Under the pieces are notes generated by a model. The model did no database searches, was not told where the DNA came from, and worked only from the letters and a program-made list of their open reading frames with translations. Source: Oscillospiraceae bacterium HV4-5-C5C (lineage in GTDB: Bacteria > Bacillota > Clostridia > Saccharofermentanales > Fastidiosipilaceae). From it: a stretch of 64,000 nt of DNA. The stretch's first letter is position 1; each line of letters starts with the position of its first letter. The stretch covers positions 1 to 64,000 of the forward strand of contig JAAVLZ010000010.1 in the NCBI GenBank assembly GCA_012034405.1. The letters are read 5' to 3'. This document shows positions 18,247 to 27,434 of the stretch, piece by piece. The translations under genes were made by a program, and so were the position numbers.

Positions 18247-19293
18247 TTGCGGAATATGGACAAATCCGAACAGAACCCGGAAACACCGGATCGGGCTGCG
18301 GCCGGTCAGGTGCTGACCCGTGCTCAGGCCATAAAAATCCTGGAGCTGACTGGAAAACCGAACCGGGAAGTGATTGAAAATCGCTATGCGATGCTTTGCA
18401 GGCGTTACAAAGATTTGTCTGATCCGGATAATCAGCGCCATATGGCGGAAATCAACCAGGCTTATAATGTGCTGACTGGCTTCAATCAACCCTTTGTACC
18501 GGAAGATCCCCGCCTGAACAAAAAGGTAGCAGGCAAATCCGTTTATCAGTGGCGCAACATTTTTTATTATGGTTGGAAGCCGGCTCTGGCTGTTATACTG
18601 GTGGCTGCCCTGATTATCGGTATTGTTTACTCGGCTGTGACAAATAAGGATTCTGATTTTCATCTGGCGGCGCTGGGGGCGTTTTATGACACACAATCCA
18701 GTCTGACCAGTGATGAAACAGCGGATTACCTGGATCTGAGTGACTATGCAAAAACTCAACTGGGGGTTGAAAATCCCAGTTCTGAGGTGCTGCTGATCTC
18801 CAGTTCAGCTGACGCGCAGCTGGAACAGGCGAGTATTATGAAGCGCATGCTATATATGTCCGGATCCATTGATACGGATGTGTTTTTAGTTGACCAGGCC
18901 AATTTGAACCTGTTTGCGGAACAGGATTTGTGGACGGATATGACCGACTTTTATCAGACTCTGCAGGCAACTTTTGATAGTGAGCAATTACAGGATTTTG
19001 TGCCGGTATATTTGCAGGATGAAACCGGCCAGTCATATCTGGCCGCTATCAATGTGAGTAGTCAGCAGCTGCTGAATGCCTTCGGTATATTAGGCGGTGA
19101 GCAGTATCTGGCCATCAGCGTCCTGAATAAGACTCCTGAGAAGGCGGAACAATTTATCAAGAGTCTGGTAGAGCAAGAACCAATGCTGCTGCAGCATGTG
19201 GGGACTAAGTTGGAGACTGAGCCGACTGAAGCGACCGATTACTCAGATGAAAGCAGCCAGACAGAAAGCGCGGCCGTTACTGCCGGAGATTGA
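18247..19293 (+). CDS. Membrane protein with degenerate J-domain
   Basis: The 348-residue protein has a J-domain-like N-terminus (about residues 24-78): ALTRAQAIKILEL-type helix, then RRYKDLSDPDNQRHMAEINQAYNVL split across helices II and III. The HPD tripeptide that activates DnaK is replaced by KDLSDP, so stimulation of DnaK is doubtful. One membrane helix follows (about 112-132, LAVILVAALIIGIVYSAV). The C-terminal 215 residues would be outside the cell and match nothing I recognise. The tail is Thr/Glu/Ser rich. The TTG start is chosen because AGGAG lies nine bases upstream; ATG at 18256 is too far from it. It lies 35 bases after lysS and is convergent with rsuA, which begins 13 bases beyond its stop. 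Confidence 0.78.
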   Translation: MRNMDKSEQNPETPDRAAAGQVLTRAQAIKILELTGKPNREVIENRYAMLCRRYKDLSDPDNQRHMAEINQAYNVLTGFNQPFVPEDPRLNKKVAGKSVYQWRNIFYYGWKPALAVILVAALIIGIVYSAVTNKDSDFHLAALGAFYDTQSSLTSDETADYLDLSDYAKTQLGVENPSSEVLLISSSADAQLEQASIMKRMLYMSGSIDTDVFLVDQANLNLFAEQDLWTDMTDFYQTLQATFDSEQLQDFVPVYLQDETGQSYLAAINVSSQQLLNAFGILGGEQYLAISVLNKTPEKAEQFIKSLVEQEPMLLQHVGTKLETEPTEATDYSDESSQTESAAVTAGD

Positions 19294-19306
19294 AAATCGC
19301 CGGGAC

Positions 19307-20035
19307 CTAGGGATTGACCCGCCTCAGATTTAAATCCTGATACAGCCGGGACAGTTCAGCCTCCTTCAGATGGCGGTAACTGCCTGGCTGTTCAATTCCG
19401 GCTAAGGAAAACGGTCCGATACTGATCCGGCATAAATCAATGACAGGCCGGCCGATGAAGGCGAACATCCGCTTGACCTGGTGATACTTACCTTCTGTCA
19501 GTGTGATCCTGGCCTTATGATTGGCCAGCGGCTCTAAAACAGCCGGCAGGCAGTCCAGATCCTTGAGCTGAAGGCCGCGGGCCAGTAGCTGTATTTCCTG
19601 AGCTGTCAACGACTCTCCTTCGTAAGTAACAAGATATGTTTTGGGATAATGCCAGCGGGGAGACATCAGCCGGTGGGCTAATTGGCCGTCGGTCGTCAGC
19701 AGCAGCAGGCCGTGCGCGTCCCGATCCAGGCGACCTGCTGGAATGGGATTCAAGTGCTGGAGAGAGGAGGGTAATATTTGGGTAACGTATGGGTAGCGGC
19801 GGTCGTCGGTGGCCGTCAGATACCCCTGAGGTTTGTTAAGTAAAAGATGCGCGTCTAGCTCTAGGTTCAGCGTCTGCTGCCGCACCATAATCTGCGGATA
19901 GTCAATAGGATCGATGAGCGTGGCCGGGTCTGAAAGCACGTGTCCGTTTAAGGAAACCTGCCCGGCTTTTATCAGCTGTCTGACCTGGCTGCGGCTGCCT
20001 AATCCATTATTGCTCAGTAGCTTATCTAATCTCAT
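19307..20035 (-). CDS. rsuA: 16S rRNA pseudouridine synthase, RsuA type
   Basis: This enzyme isomerises a uridine in small-subunit rRNA to pseudouridine. An N-terminal S4 RNA-binding domain (MRLDKLLSNNG to about residue 60) is followed by the catalytic domain with PAGRLDRDAHGLLLLTTDG, whose aspartate is the nucleophile. EGKYHQVKRMFA is the RsuA-subfamily motif; RluB and RluF differ there. The 242-residue length is normal. The ribosome-binding site is weak (AAAGGCAG, about 13 bases before the ATG). It converges with the degenerate J-domain gene and diverges from the membrane protein at 20158. Confidence 0.9.
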   Translation of the reverse strand: MRLDKLLSNNGLGSRSQVRQLIKAGQVSLNGHVLSDPATLIDPIDYPQIMVRQQTLNLELDAHLLLNKPQGYLTATDDRRYPYVTQILPSSLQHLNPIPAGRLDRDAHGLLLLTTDGQLAHRLMSPRWHYPKTYLVTYEGESLTAQEIQLLARGLQLKDLDCLPAVLEPLANHKARITLTEGKYHQVKRMFAFIGRPVIDLCRISIGPFSLAGIEQPGSYRHLKEAELSRLYQDLNLRRVNP

Positions 20036-20068
20036 CCGCTTGTTTCTGCCTTTCAGGAATCGTTTAAC

Positions 20069-20098
20069 TTGAGTGAATGCTTAAAATTATGATAAACT
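20069..20098 (+). promoter_or_regulatory. Promoter for the 20158 membrane protein
   Basis: TTGAGT (20069-20074) and TAAACT (20093-20098) are spaced 18 bases apart, and TG at 20090-20091 makes the -10 an extended one. It is well placed about 60 bases before the start codon. Confidence 0.55.
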
Positions 20099-20157
20099 GA
20101 TTTTAGCGTTTATTCTCGCCGGAGGCGAGCGCAGTTTGAATTTGAGGATATCAATCG

Positions 20158-20793
20158 ATGGACTATTTAGAAGGATCTTTACTGGGCCCTTTTTGGAGCG
20201 ATACGGATTATGAAACCCGCAGCCATCACGGCCGGGCTATATTAATCAGCCTCCTTTTTTGGCTGGTACTGGCAGCAGCTGTCTGGCGATACAATACCGC
20301 CGGCGTCAGTTTATGGCTGACTGTACCGCGTTTTTGGCTCCAATTCCTGATTTTACTGACGGTCCTGTCTCCGTTGGTCAGTATGTTTTATTATCGCTTG
20401 CCTTTTTTTCTGCGCTTAAGTGTCATTGTGTTTCAGATCATCAAGTATCTTTGCCTTCTGCTGACGTCCTGGTCCTGGATTGTACCGCATATGGCGTTTA
20501 ATTCTCAGCTGACTTTCAGTTACCTGGTTAATTGGCTGAATAATACCGTCGGGGCGTTTGTTGAACGCAACACGGAAGTTAACCAGGTCTTTGGTCTGGT
20601 TTTCAGTGCCGCCTGGGTGTTTGTGGTATCCATATTGTTGTTTGCGGCCGTCATTGCGGCGGTTATATTTGCTCCGATAATATATGTTAAATTATATAGT
20701 GCTCTGCAACGCTTATGGGATTGGGTGATCAGCCGGATCAGCGCCTGGCTGCGGCATGATTTCAGCGTCCGCCAGCATCAGCGCCACGCGTAA
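20158..20793 (+). CDS. Four-helix membrane protein of unknown function
   Basis: I do not recognise a family. The 211-residue product begins with a short soluble stretch (LEGSLLGPFWSDTDYE). It has hydrophobic segments at about residues 27-44, 56-76, 84-106 and 143-175, the last long enough to be one long or two short helices. The C-terminus is basic (RLWDWVISR to HQRHA) and so probably cytoplasmic. The ATG has no strong Shine-Dalgarno (GAGGATATC lies 14 bases before). It has its own candidate promoter, and pyruvate kinase follows after a 125-base gap that carries another promoter, so it is probably a single-gene transcript. Confidence 0.75.
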   Translation: MDYLEGSLLGPFWSDTDYETRSHHGRAILISLLFWLVLAAAVWRYNTAGVSLWLTVPRFWLQFLILLTVLSPLVSMFYYRLPFFLRLSVIVFQIIKYLCLLLTSWSWIVPHMAFNSQLTFSYLVNWLNNTVGAFVERNTEVNQVFGLVFSAAWVFVVSILLFAAVIAAVIFAPIIYVKLYSALQRLWDWVISRISAWLRHDFSVRQHQRHA

Positions 20794-20799
20794 CCATCC

Positions 20800-20808
20800 T
20801 GGTATAAG
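20800..20808 (+). promoter_or_regulatory. Extended -10 promoter for pyk
   Basis: TGGTATAAG lies 110 bases before the pyruvate kinase start and is an extended -10 with five of six hexamer matches. No -35 is apparent. Confidence 0.45.
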
Positions 20809-20918
20809 TTATGATTAATCCATCCAGGCTGCCTGTAAGGGCTTGTTGTCCGCCAGCTGCAGTGCTATGGAGCAATGCTTGGGCTTTAAATAGCATCAGA
20901 TCTGAAATGAGGTAATCA

Positions 20919-22676
20919 ATGAACAACGCAATCAGAAAAACAAAAATTATCTGCACCATTGGCCCGTCCAGTGATGATCCGGACATCCTGCGTCAGCTGA
21001 TGCGTGAGGGTATGAATGTAGCCAGACTCAATTTCTCCCATGGAGATCATGCGGAACAAAAGCAGCGGGCTGATCTGATTAAAAAGCTGAGAGAAGAGGA
21101 GAATCTGCCGGTCGCTTTATTACTGGATACCAAAGGACCGGAAATCCGCACCTTGGAGTTTAAAAACCATCGGGTCATGCTGCATGAAAATGCGGAGGTA
21201 GTTATCCGGCATGGTGATGTGCTGGGCACGGAGCAGGAATTTTCTGTTACCTATAAAGACCTGCACAAGGAACTCTATCCGGGTGCCTCTATTCTGATTG
21301 ATGATGGTCTGGTCGGGCTCAAAGTGCTGGCTATTGAAGGGGAGGATATCCGCTGTAAAGTTATCAACTCGGGGGAGATAGCGGATCATAAGAGCATTAA
21401 CCTGCCGGATATTGATACAAATCTACCTGCCATGACGGATCAGGATATGATGGATATCCGTTTTGCCATTGATAATCAGTTTGAATTTATTGCGGTTTCA
21501 TTTGTCCGTAAAGCCCAGGATATCATAGATATCCGCCGGTTACTGGATAAAATGGGCGGCAATCATATTCACCTGATTGCCAAGATTGAGAATCGCCAGG
21601 GTGTCCGCAATTTTGAACAGATTATAGATGCCGCAGACGGTGTGATGGTAGCCCGCGGAGATATGGGCGTGGAACTGCCTGCCTATGAAGTCCCGACCAT
21701 TCAAAAAATGATCATTGATCGTTGCTATCATCTGGGTAAACCCAGCATCACAGCCACGCAGATGCTTGATTCAATGATAAGAAACCCGCGGCCCACCCGG
21801 GCGGAAGTGAGCGATGTAGCCAATGCGATTCTGGACGGAACCTCGGCGATTATGTTGAGCGGCGAAACAGCCAGCGGCAGTTATCCGGTGGAAGCTTTGC
21901 GGATGATGGCGAAAATTGCCTTTTATACAGAAGCCAACCATGATTATTGGAAGGACTTCACAATTAAAGCGGTTGACCTGGCTCCGGGTGTTACCAATGC
22001 GATCAGCCATGCGGTTTGCACTACCGCCATGGATTTAAAAGCCAAAGCCATTGTAGCTGTCACCCACTCCGGGCGCACAGCTCGGGTTATATCAGGGTAC
22101 CGTCCAAATTGTCCGATCATTGCGCCGACTGTGTCCCGGCATGCTCAACGTCAGCTCAATCTGTCCTGGGGCGTCGTGCCCTTTCTGGCGGAACAGATGC
22201 ACACGACTGACGAGTTGTTTGAGATGGCTTTGCGGCAGGCCAAGGATTCCGGCCTGGTTTCCAATGGCGATCTGGTGGTCATTACCGGTGGTACTCCCGT
22301 CGGGATGGCTGGCACGACCAACACACTGAAGGTTTCCAATATCGGCCAGATTATCAGTCACGGCGTCGGTATACCAACGACTGACAAAAAAACGGTGTCC
22401 TCAGAAGCTTTGGTACTGAATAAATTGACCACAGTAACGGGCAATGCTCAATCTATGGATTGTATTCTGGTGGCTAAGGATACGGATAATAGCCTGATCG
22501 ATTTAATGCGGCATTCATCCGCGATTGTGGTTGAAAATCCTGAGTCAAACTGCCATGCTGTTACAGTTGGAAAAGCACTGGAAATACCGGTCGTTTACGG
22601 CTGTACCAATGTGACGAATCTGGTCAAGAACGGCCAGATTATTACCGTAGACCCGGTCAGCGGAATTATCAGTTAA
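20919..22676 (+). CDS. pyk: Pyruvate kinase with C-terminal PEP-utiliser-like domain
   Basis: This enzyme makes pyruvate and ATP from phosphoenolpyruvate and ADP. TKIICTIGPSS opens the barrel, MNVARLNFSHG follows, and the pyruvate kinase signature is LIAKIENRQGV with the essential lysine. GDMGVELP and TATQMLDSM complete the active site. The protein has 585 residues instead of about 470. The extra C-terminal domain (about residues 475-585, GIPTTDKK to the end) resembles the phosphohistidine-type domain of PEP-utilising enzymes, as in Geobacillus pyruvate kinase. GAGG precedes the ATG by seven bases. The ALDH-like gene follows closely and may be cotranscribed. Confidence 0.96.
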   Translation: MNNAIRKTKIICTIGPSSDDPDILRQLMREGMNVARLNFSHGDHAEQKQRADLIKKLREEENLPVALLLDTKGPEIRTLEFKNHRVMLHENAEVVIRHGDVLGTEQEFSVTYKDLHKELYPGASILIDDGLVGLKVLAIEGEDIRCKVINSGEIADHKSINLPDIDTNLPAMTDQDMMDIRFAIDNQFEFIAVSFVRKAQDIIDIRRLLDKMGGNHIHLIAKIENRQGVRNFEQIIDAADGVMVARGDMGVELPAYEVPTIQKMIIDRCYHLGKPSITATQMLDSMIRNPRPTRAEVSDVANAILDGTSAIMLSGETASGSYPVEALRMMAKIAFYTEANHDYWKDFTIKAVDLAPGVTNAISHAVCTTAMDLKAKAIVAVTHSGRTARVISGYRPNCPIIAPTVSRHAQRQLNLSWGVVPFLAEQMHTTDELFEMALRQAKDSGLVSNGDLVVITGGTPVGMAGTTNTLKVSNIGQIISHGVGIPTTDKKTVSSEALVLNKLTTVTGNAQSMDCILVAKDTDNSLIDLMRHSSAIVVENPESNCHAVTVGKALEIPVVYGCTNVTNLVKNGQIITVDPVSGIIS

Positions 22677-22731
22677 GTTGCTGACCGCGACAGTCCGATC
22701 AGCCCCATCAACGCAAAGGGAAGGGATAGGC

Positions 22732-24054
22732 GTGGTAGATTTAGAAGCCGGATTCATGACGCTGCGTAATTACTTCAATACCGGTCAGAGTAAAGATTTG
22801 CCGCAGCGGCTGGCCGCTTTAGGCAATTTGTCCACGGCCTTGCAGCACCATGAACAGCAATTACTGGCGGCAGTGTCCGCCGACCTGGGTAAACCGGCAG
22901 AAAACACCCTTCAGTCAGAGCTGCTGCCTTTGTACCGTGAAATAAAACTGTTTCAGCGCCATTTATCCCGCTGGCTGCGACCGGAACCGGTTCGTCATCT
23001 GGCGGACGGTTTCTGGTACCGCAGTGTCACGGTGCGTGAACCCTATGGTGTCATCCTTATTCTGGGCAATTGGAGCGCTCCGTTAAGGTATAGTTTTCTG
23101 CCCCTGATTGATGTACTGGCTGCCGGGAATTGCGCGATCCTGAAACCACCTGCTCATCAGCCTCATGTCAGCCAGCTGATTGCCCGGATCTGCAGGGAAG
23201 CTTTTACCCCGACGTTAGTGCAATGTCAGCTGGGCGGCGATGAGCTGAGCGAACGCCTGGTACGGCTGCCGGTAGATCATATCGTCTTTACCGGCCGAGC
23301 CCAGACTGCAGTCGGCATCATGAAGCAGGCCGCTCGCCGCCTGACGCCGCTGACCTTGGCTTTGGGTGGCAAAGTCCCCTGTATAGTTACCGCTGCGGCC
23401 GATCTGAAGCAAGCGGCACTGGAAATTATTAACAGTAAACGCTTTAACAGCGGACAGGATTGTGAAGCAGTGGATTACTGCTTAGTGGATGCGGCGGTAA
23501 AAGACCGGTTCCTGGATGAATTGGTCAACTATATGCGGTCGCTTAATGACCTGGATCCACTGCATAATCCGCTTAATCAGAGACTCAGTCAACCTGATCA
23601 GTACGAACGCCTGTGCCGTTTACTTTCCAGCGGCCGGGTCGTCTGGGGGGGCCGGGCCGATGACAAAGAACGTAAAATTGAACTGACCATTCTTGACCGG
23701 GTGGGCTTTCAGTCACCGGTCATGCAGCAGGAAATCTTTGGCCCGATTTTACCGGTCTTATCCTACAGCAAATTGCCCCAGACCATTGAGACGGTAAACA
23801 GTTATCCTCATCCATTGCTTATTTATGCCTTTACGCAGGCAGAGGAAGACCGGGCTCTACTGGAGCAATTTGCGGTTTGCGGCGCCTTATGGCTCAATGG
23901 CATACCGGTAGGTCAGGTGATCAATGAGATTCCCAAAAGCGGCATCGGAGCCAGCGGCCTGGGTGCTTATCAGGGTGCGGAAGGTTTGCGCCGCTTTTCC
24001 TATCCCAGAACGCTGATCAGACGTCAGAGCTTGCGCTTTATGGAACGGCGCTGA
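22732..24054 (+). CDS. Aldehyde dehydrogenase-like protein (class 3 fold) lacking the general base
   Basis: The fold is that of class 3 aldehyde dehydrogenases: YGVILILGNW, AILKPPAHQP, IVFTGRAQ, QQEIFGPILPV and a C-terminal SGIGASGLGAYQG are all in the expected order. The nucleophile cysteine is present in NSGQDCEAVDY. However, the family motif LELGGK, whose glutamate is the general base, reads LALGGK (codons ttg gct ttg ggt ggc aaa at 23365-23382). The oxyanion-hole asparagine of the WNYP motif also appears to be serine (NWSAP). Oxidation of free aldehydes may therefore be impaired, so a reductive, thioester-type or non-catalytic role should be considered. GTG 22732 is preferred because AAGGG lies six bases before it; a TTG at 22678 lacks a site. 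birA follows 10 bases downstream. Confidence 0.85.
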   Translation: MVDLEAGFMTLRNYFNTGQSKDLPQRLAALGNLSTALQHHEQQLLAAVSADLGKPAENTLQSELLPLYREIKLFQRHLSRWLRPEPVRHLADGFWYRSVTVREPYGVILILGNWSAPLRYSFLPLIDVLAAGNCAILKPPAHQPHVSQLIARICREAFTPTLVQCQLGGDELSERLVRLPVDHIVFTGRAQTAVGIMKQAARRLTPLTLALGGKVPCIVTAAADLKQAALEIINSKRFNSGQDCEAVDYCLVDAAVKDRFLDELVNYMRSLNDLDPLHNPLNQRLSQPDQYERLCRLLSSGRVVWGGRADDKERKIELTILDRVGFQSPVMQQEIFGPILPVLSYSKLPQTIETVNSYPHPLLIYAFTQAEEDRALLEQFAVCGALWLNGIPVGQVINEIPKSGIGASGLGAYQGAEGLRRFSYPRTLIRRQSLRFMERR

Positions 24055-24064
24055 GGCTATCATT

Positions 24065-24910
24065 ATGCTGGATTTAATAACCGCGCCGGACTTTAACCGA
24101 TATGATTTATCCCGGGCCTGGGCCGGCTGCTTGCCGGCTTGTCCCTTGCAGTGGTTTGATCAGGTTGACTCAACCAACAATGCACTGAAACGTCAGGCAC
24201 AGTCTTCCACAGCAGTCAGCAGGCAGTGGTACGCCGCTGCTGCTAGCGCTCAGACTGCCGGCCGCGGGCGCCAGGGCCGCAGCTGGACCTCAGCGGCTGG
24301 CCGGAGTATTTGCTGCAGCCTGATGTATCTGCCGGATCAAAGCGCCGCTGATCTTTCTGCTTTAACTCTGATCGCGGGACTGGCCTGCTGTGAGATCCTG
24401 CAGACCAGCGTCCCGGGCTTATCAGGCCTGGGCCTGAAGTGGCCCAATGATCTGATGATTGGCAAGCAAAAGCTGGGTGGAATCCTGTGTGAAACTGGCT
24501 TCAGCCAAGGTAAGGTTCATCATCTGGTAATTGGCTTTGGCATCAATGTCAATCAACTTTCTTTTCCGCCTGATCTGGCCGATCGGGCCTGCAGTTTGCT
24601 TTCTGTTACTGGACAGCCGGCCGATCCTAATATCCTGGCTGCCGCCTGTGCCCAGAAAATCACAACCATGACAAGCCGGTATTTAGCCGGTGGTGCAGAT
24701 TTTGAACCGTTCCGGAATGCCTATAAACAGCATTGCCTGCTGCTGCAGCAGCCAGTTGAGGTCCAGATTTCCGGGGAGCAGGTGGCCCGTGGCCTGGCGG
24801 TTGATATAGCTTCAGATGGCTCTTTGGTCTTAGCGTGCAAGCGTGAGTCCGGCGCCAGTACCCGGCAGACGATCCGCTTTGGTGAAGCGCATATTGGTAA
24901 ATTGCCCTAG
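24065..24910 (+). CDS. birA: Biotin--[acetyl-CoA carboxylase] ligase, no DNA-binding domain
   Basis: BirA activates biotin as biotinyl-AMP and transfers it to the carboxyl-carrier lysine of biotin enzymes. The biotin-binding GRGRQGRSW motif lies near residue 65 and KWPNDLM with KLGGIL near 130-145; GFGINVN follows. The C-terminal SH3-like domain closes the protein at 281 residues. There is no N-terminal winged helix, so this is a group I ligase that cannot act as the biotin-operon repressor. The start lies ten bases after the ALDH-like stop. Biotin-dependent substrates are not in the window, although a decarboxylase gamma-like protein at 50662 hints that a biotin-dependent sodium pump may exist elsewhere. 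Confidence 0.92.
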   Translation: MLDLITAPDFNRYDLSRAWAGCLPACPLQWFDQVDSTNNALKRQAQSSTAVSRQWYAAAASAQTAGRGRQGRSWTSAAGRSICCSLMYLPDQSAADLSALTLIAGLACCEILQTSVPGLSGLGLKWPNDLMIGKQKLGGILCETGFSQGKVHHLVIGFGINVNQLSFPPDLADRACSLLSVTGQPADPNILAAACAQKITTMTSRYLAGGADFEPFRNAYKQHCLLLQQPVEVQISGEQVARGLAVDIASDGSLVLACKRESGASTRQTIRFGEAHIGKLP

Positions 24911-25080
24911 GCTTCAGCGCTGCTTCATACGCCTGGCATTGATAACCTGACGGCTTCTTTTGCCGCCGGAATCATACCCGGGGCTCGGGCTGACCATTTA
25001 AAACTAATTTAAGGAAAGTCCGGTATAACATAGTTATAAGGTTTGGATGAAGCAATCCACTGCTGATGAGGTGAATAAAC

Positions 25081-26679
25081 ATGGATGATAACAATGACTT
25101 AAAAACAAATCCGGAGGCTGAGAAGCCAACCGTGAATCCAGCTGAGAATCCAGCGGAAACAATAACTGAAAAGGCGGCCGGCTCTCAGGCGGACAGCCAA
25201 AACAGCGATCTGGCAGGAACATCTGCCGGAACTGCATCTGAAGATTTTAATGCGGCTGGCACGGCCGCCCCGACGACCTTTACCAGTGCAGAGCCGGTAA
25301 ATCAACCAGCTGCGCCGGTATCAAACTCAACGTACCAGACTCAGCCAAATGATTACCCTGATCAGAATACAAGCTTGCCTACAGGCGCTCCGGTTTATAA
25401 TAAGGTTGAACAAAAAGCCAGACTGAAACAAGAAAAACAAGAAGCAAAAGCGCGCCGTAAAGCAACCCGCGAAGCTAAAAAACAAATTGCCTTGGGAGAA
25501 AAGGGCGGCAGTGGGCCCAGCAAGCCCCGCTGGCTGGGCTGGGTGGCTACGGGAGTAGCCGCTTGCCTGGTCGGTGCCTTTTTAGGCGGCTTTATCGCGG
25601 ATCAGAAGCTTAGTCCTGAGATAGAGGCTTTAAACAGCCAGGTCAGCAGTCTGAATACTCAGCTTAAGACGGCGATAAGCAGTTCTGCCTCCTCCTCGGA
25701 CAACAGCACCACGAGTTCAACGGGAACTGCCATGTCTGTCGCGGACATTGCCGCCTCCGCTTCAAGCTCCGTAGTTGCTATTAATACATCATCTTCGCAG
25801 GAGACCTACTTTGGTACGCAAACTGTAGAAGGGGCTGGATCCGGTGTGGTGGTGTCCTCGGATGGTTATATACTAACCAACAACCACGTCATTGACTCCA
25901 GTACCGCGACGGTCGTCACGATGTCAGACGGAACCCAATATGATGCTACGATTGTCAGCACGGACAGCGTAACAGATCTGGCTATTATCAAAATTGATGC
26001 GGATAACCTGGATTATCTGACCTTTGGTGACAGCACCCAGCTGCGGGTGGGTGATCCGGTCGTCGCAATTGGCAACCCCCTGGGAGAACTGCAGGGTACT
26101 GTTACCTCCGGCGTCATTTCTGCTTTGAACCGCAGCATTACGGTCAGCAATACGACTATGTCTGACGTCATTCAGACAGATGCCGCTATCAATTCTGGTA
26201 ACTCCGGCGGCGCCTTGATCAACCAATACGGTCAGCTGATTGGTATCAATGTGGCCAAGACCTCAGAGGTTGGGGTTGAGGGAATCGCGTTTGCCATCCC
26301 GTCTGAAGTCTTTGAACCGATTGTGCAGCAGATGCTGGAAACGGGCACTGTCCAGCGGCCGATGCTGGGTATAACCGGCACGGATATCTCTGAAGACAAC
26401 AGCTATGGCTTTCCGCAGGGCATTTTGGTAACCGCAGTGATGGATAACAGTCCGGCTTCCGAGGCTGGCCTTACAACTTATGACATCATCACAGATGTGG
26501 ACGGTCAGGGTATTAACACGATTGAGGCACTGAATTCCTATAAGGCCAACAAGGCAGCCGGGGATACTTTGCAACTGACGGTGGTCCGCCAGGGACAGGA
26601 GATGACGGTAGAAATAACCCTGGCACTGATGGATAACAGCAGCAGCAGCAGCAACGGCAGCAATAGCAGCGGTAAATAG
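25081..26679 (+). CDS. htrA: Membrane-anchored HtrA/DegP-type serine protease with PDZ domain
   Basis: This surface quality-control protease degrades misfolded exported proteins. The first 150 residues are cytoplasmic and disordered (Ala, Glu, Pro and Thr rich), then strongly basic (about 112-140). One membrane helix follows (about 152-172), then a Ser/Thr linker. The trypsin-like domain has the triad His in TNNHVID (about 268), Asp in TDLAIIK (about 299) and Ser in NSGNSGGAL (about 375). A PDZ domain (GITGTDIS to about 520) and a serine/asparagine-rich tail end the 532 residues. GAGGTGAA precedes the ATG. A perfect palindromic terminator lies downstream. I saw no clear promoter in the 170-base upstream gap. 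Confidence 0.95.
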   Translation: MDDNNDLKTNPEAEKPTVNPAENPAETITEKAAGSQADSQNSDLAGTSAGTASEDFNAAGTAAPTTFTSAEPVNQPAAPVSNSTYQTQPNDYPDQNTSLPTGAPVYNKVEQKARLKQEKQEAKARRKATREAKKQIALGEKGGSGPSKPRWLGWVATGVAACLVGAFLGGFIADQKLSPEIEALNSQVSSLNTQLKTAISSSASSSDNSTTSSTGTAMSVADIAASASSSVVAINTSSSQETYFGTQTVEGAGSGVVVSSDGYILTNNHVIDSSTATVVTMSDGTQYDATIVSTDSVTDLAIIKIDADNLDYLTFGDSTQLRVGDPVVAIGNPLGELQGTVTSGVISALNRSITVSNTTMSDVIQTDAAINSGNSGGALINQYGQLIGINVAKTSEVGVEGIAFAIPSEVFEPIVQQMLETGTVQRPMLGITGTDISEDNSYGFPQGILVTAVMDNSPASEAGLTTYDIITDVDGQGINTIEALNSYKANKAAGDTLQLTVVRQGQEMTVEITLALMDNSSSSSNGSNSSGK

Positions 26680-26735
26680 GACCGCCAGCAGATAGCGGCC
26701 CCGGAAGCGCTCTTTTGCACCGCCTGGCGAACCGT

Positions 26736-26773
26736 AAAAATCCCCTGCAGTCCATGGACTGCAGGGGATTTTT
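26736..26773. terminator. Perfect-palindrome bidirectional terminator
   Basis: A 38-base perfect palindrome from AAAAATCCCCTGCAGTCCA to its complement, with no unpaired centre, carries A5 and T5 ends. It serves htrA and the convergent ferritin gene. Confidence 0.9.
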
Positions 26774-26821
26774 CAGCCTGTTCAGTTCCCGGGAACAAGC
26801 GTCTCAGGCTGGTCGAAACGC

Positions 26822-27319
26822 TTAGGCCTGGCGCCGGCCGATTTCACCATCAACAAACAGCTGCGCTGACTTATTGTCTCCGGCTAATTCATAGCGATCT
26901 ACCCAGTAGGCACATTGCGCTTCTTCTTCAGTCTGCTCCTTGATAAACCACTGCAGGAATTCCAGCGTGGTGTAATCACGAGCGGCCTGAGCCTCTTCAG
27001 CCAGCTTATAAAAAGCCTCGGTGACTTTGTTTTCATGGTCATACGTGTCTTTCATACACTCAAGCGGACTGGGCCAGGTTGCTTTGTCAGGAGCGGGTAC
27101 AGCTGCTAAAACCGTCGCGCCGCCGCGCTCTAGGATGTAAGCGTTCAATTTCTGTGCGTGCTCCATTTCCTCCTGAGCCTGATGGCTCATCCAGCCGGAC
27201 AGACCGACATACTTGGCATCATTTGCCCAGATGGCCATACCCTGATACAGATAAGCTGATTTCAGTTCTTCATTAACCTGCTTAGACAGCAATTCAGTCA
27301 TTTCTCTGCTGATTTTCAT
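26822..27319 (-). CDS. ftnA: Ferritin (non-haem, bacterial FtnA type)
   Basis: This iron-storage protein oxidises and mineralises iron within a 24-subunit shell. The four-helix bundle shows the ferroxidase residues in the expected places: glutamate in VNEELKSAYLY (about 17-18), the E-x-x-H pair in EEMEHAQK (about 51-54), glutamate in DHENKVT (about 95) and EQTEEEAQC (about 128-131). The 165-residue length fits FtnA rather than Dps or bacterioferritin, and no haem-binding methionine context is obvious. AAAGGA lies about 11 bases before the ATG. The gene is divergent from the ABC exporter operon and ends at a shared terminator with htrA. With superoxide reductase at 13770 it supplies oxygen and iron defence. 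Confidence 0.95.
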   Translation of the reverse strand: MKISREMTELLSKQVNEELKSAYLYQGMAIWANDAKYVGLSGWMSHQAQEEMEHAQKLNAYILERGGATVLAAVPAPDKATWPSPLECMKDTYDHENKVTEAFYKLAEEAQAARDYTTLEFLQWFIKEQTEEEAQCAYWVDRYELAGDNKSAQLFVDGEIGRRQA

Positions 27320-27434
27320 GTTTGATGCATCCTTTCTTCCAATATCTTAGTTCTTATCATATTTTACTTCATTGACAAGATTATTGTTGTACCATTGATA
27401 CATAAAGCCGTCAGATAAGTAGAAACGGATTATG

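Noticed and set aside
17857-18759. 300-residue minus-strand open frame over lysS and the degenerate J-domain gene
   Set aside because: It crosses two supported plus-strand genes and the gap between them, with no motif and no promoter.
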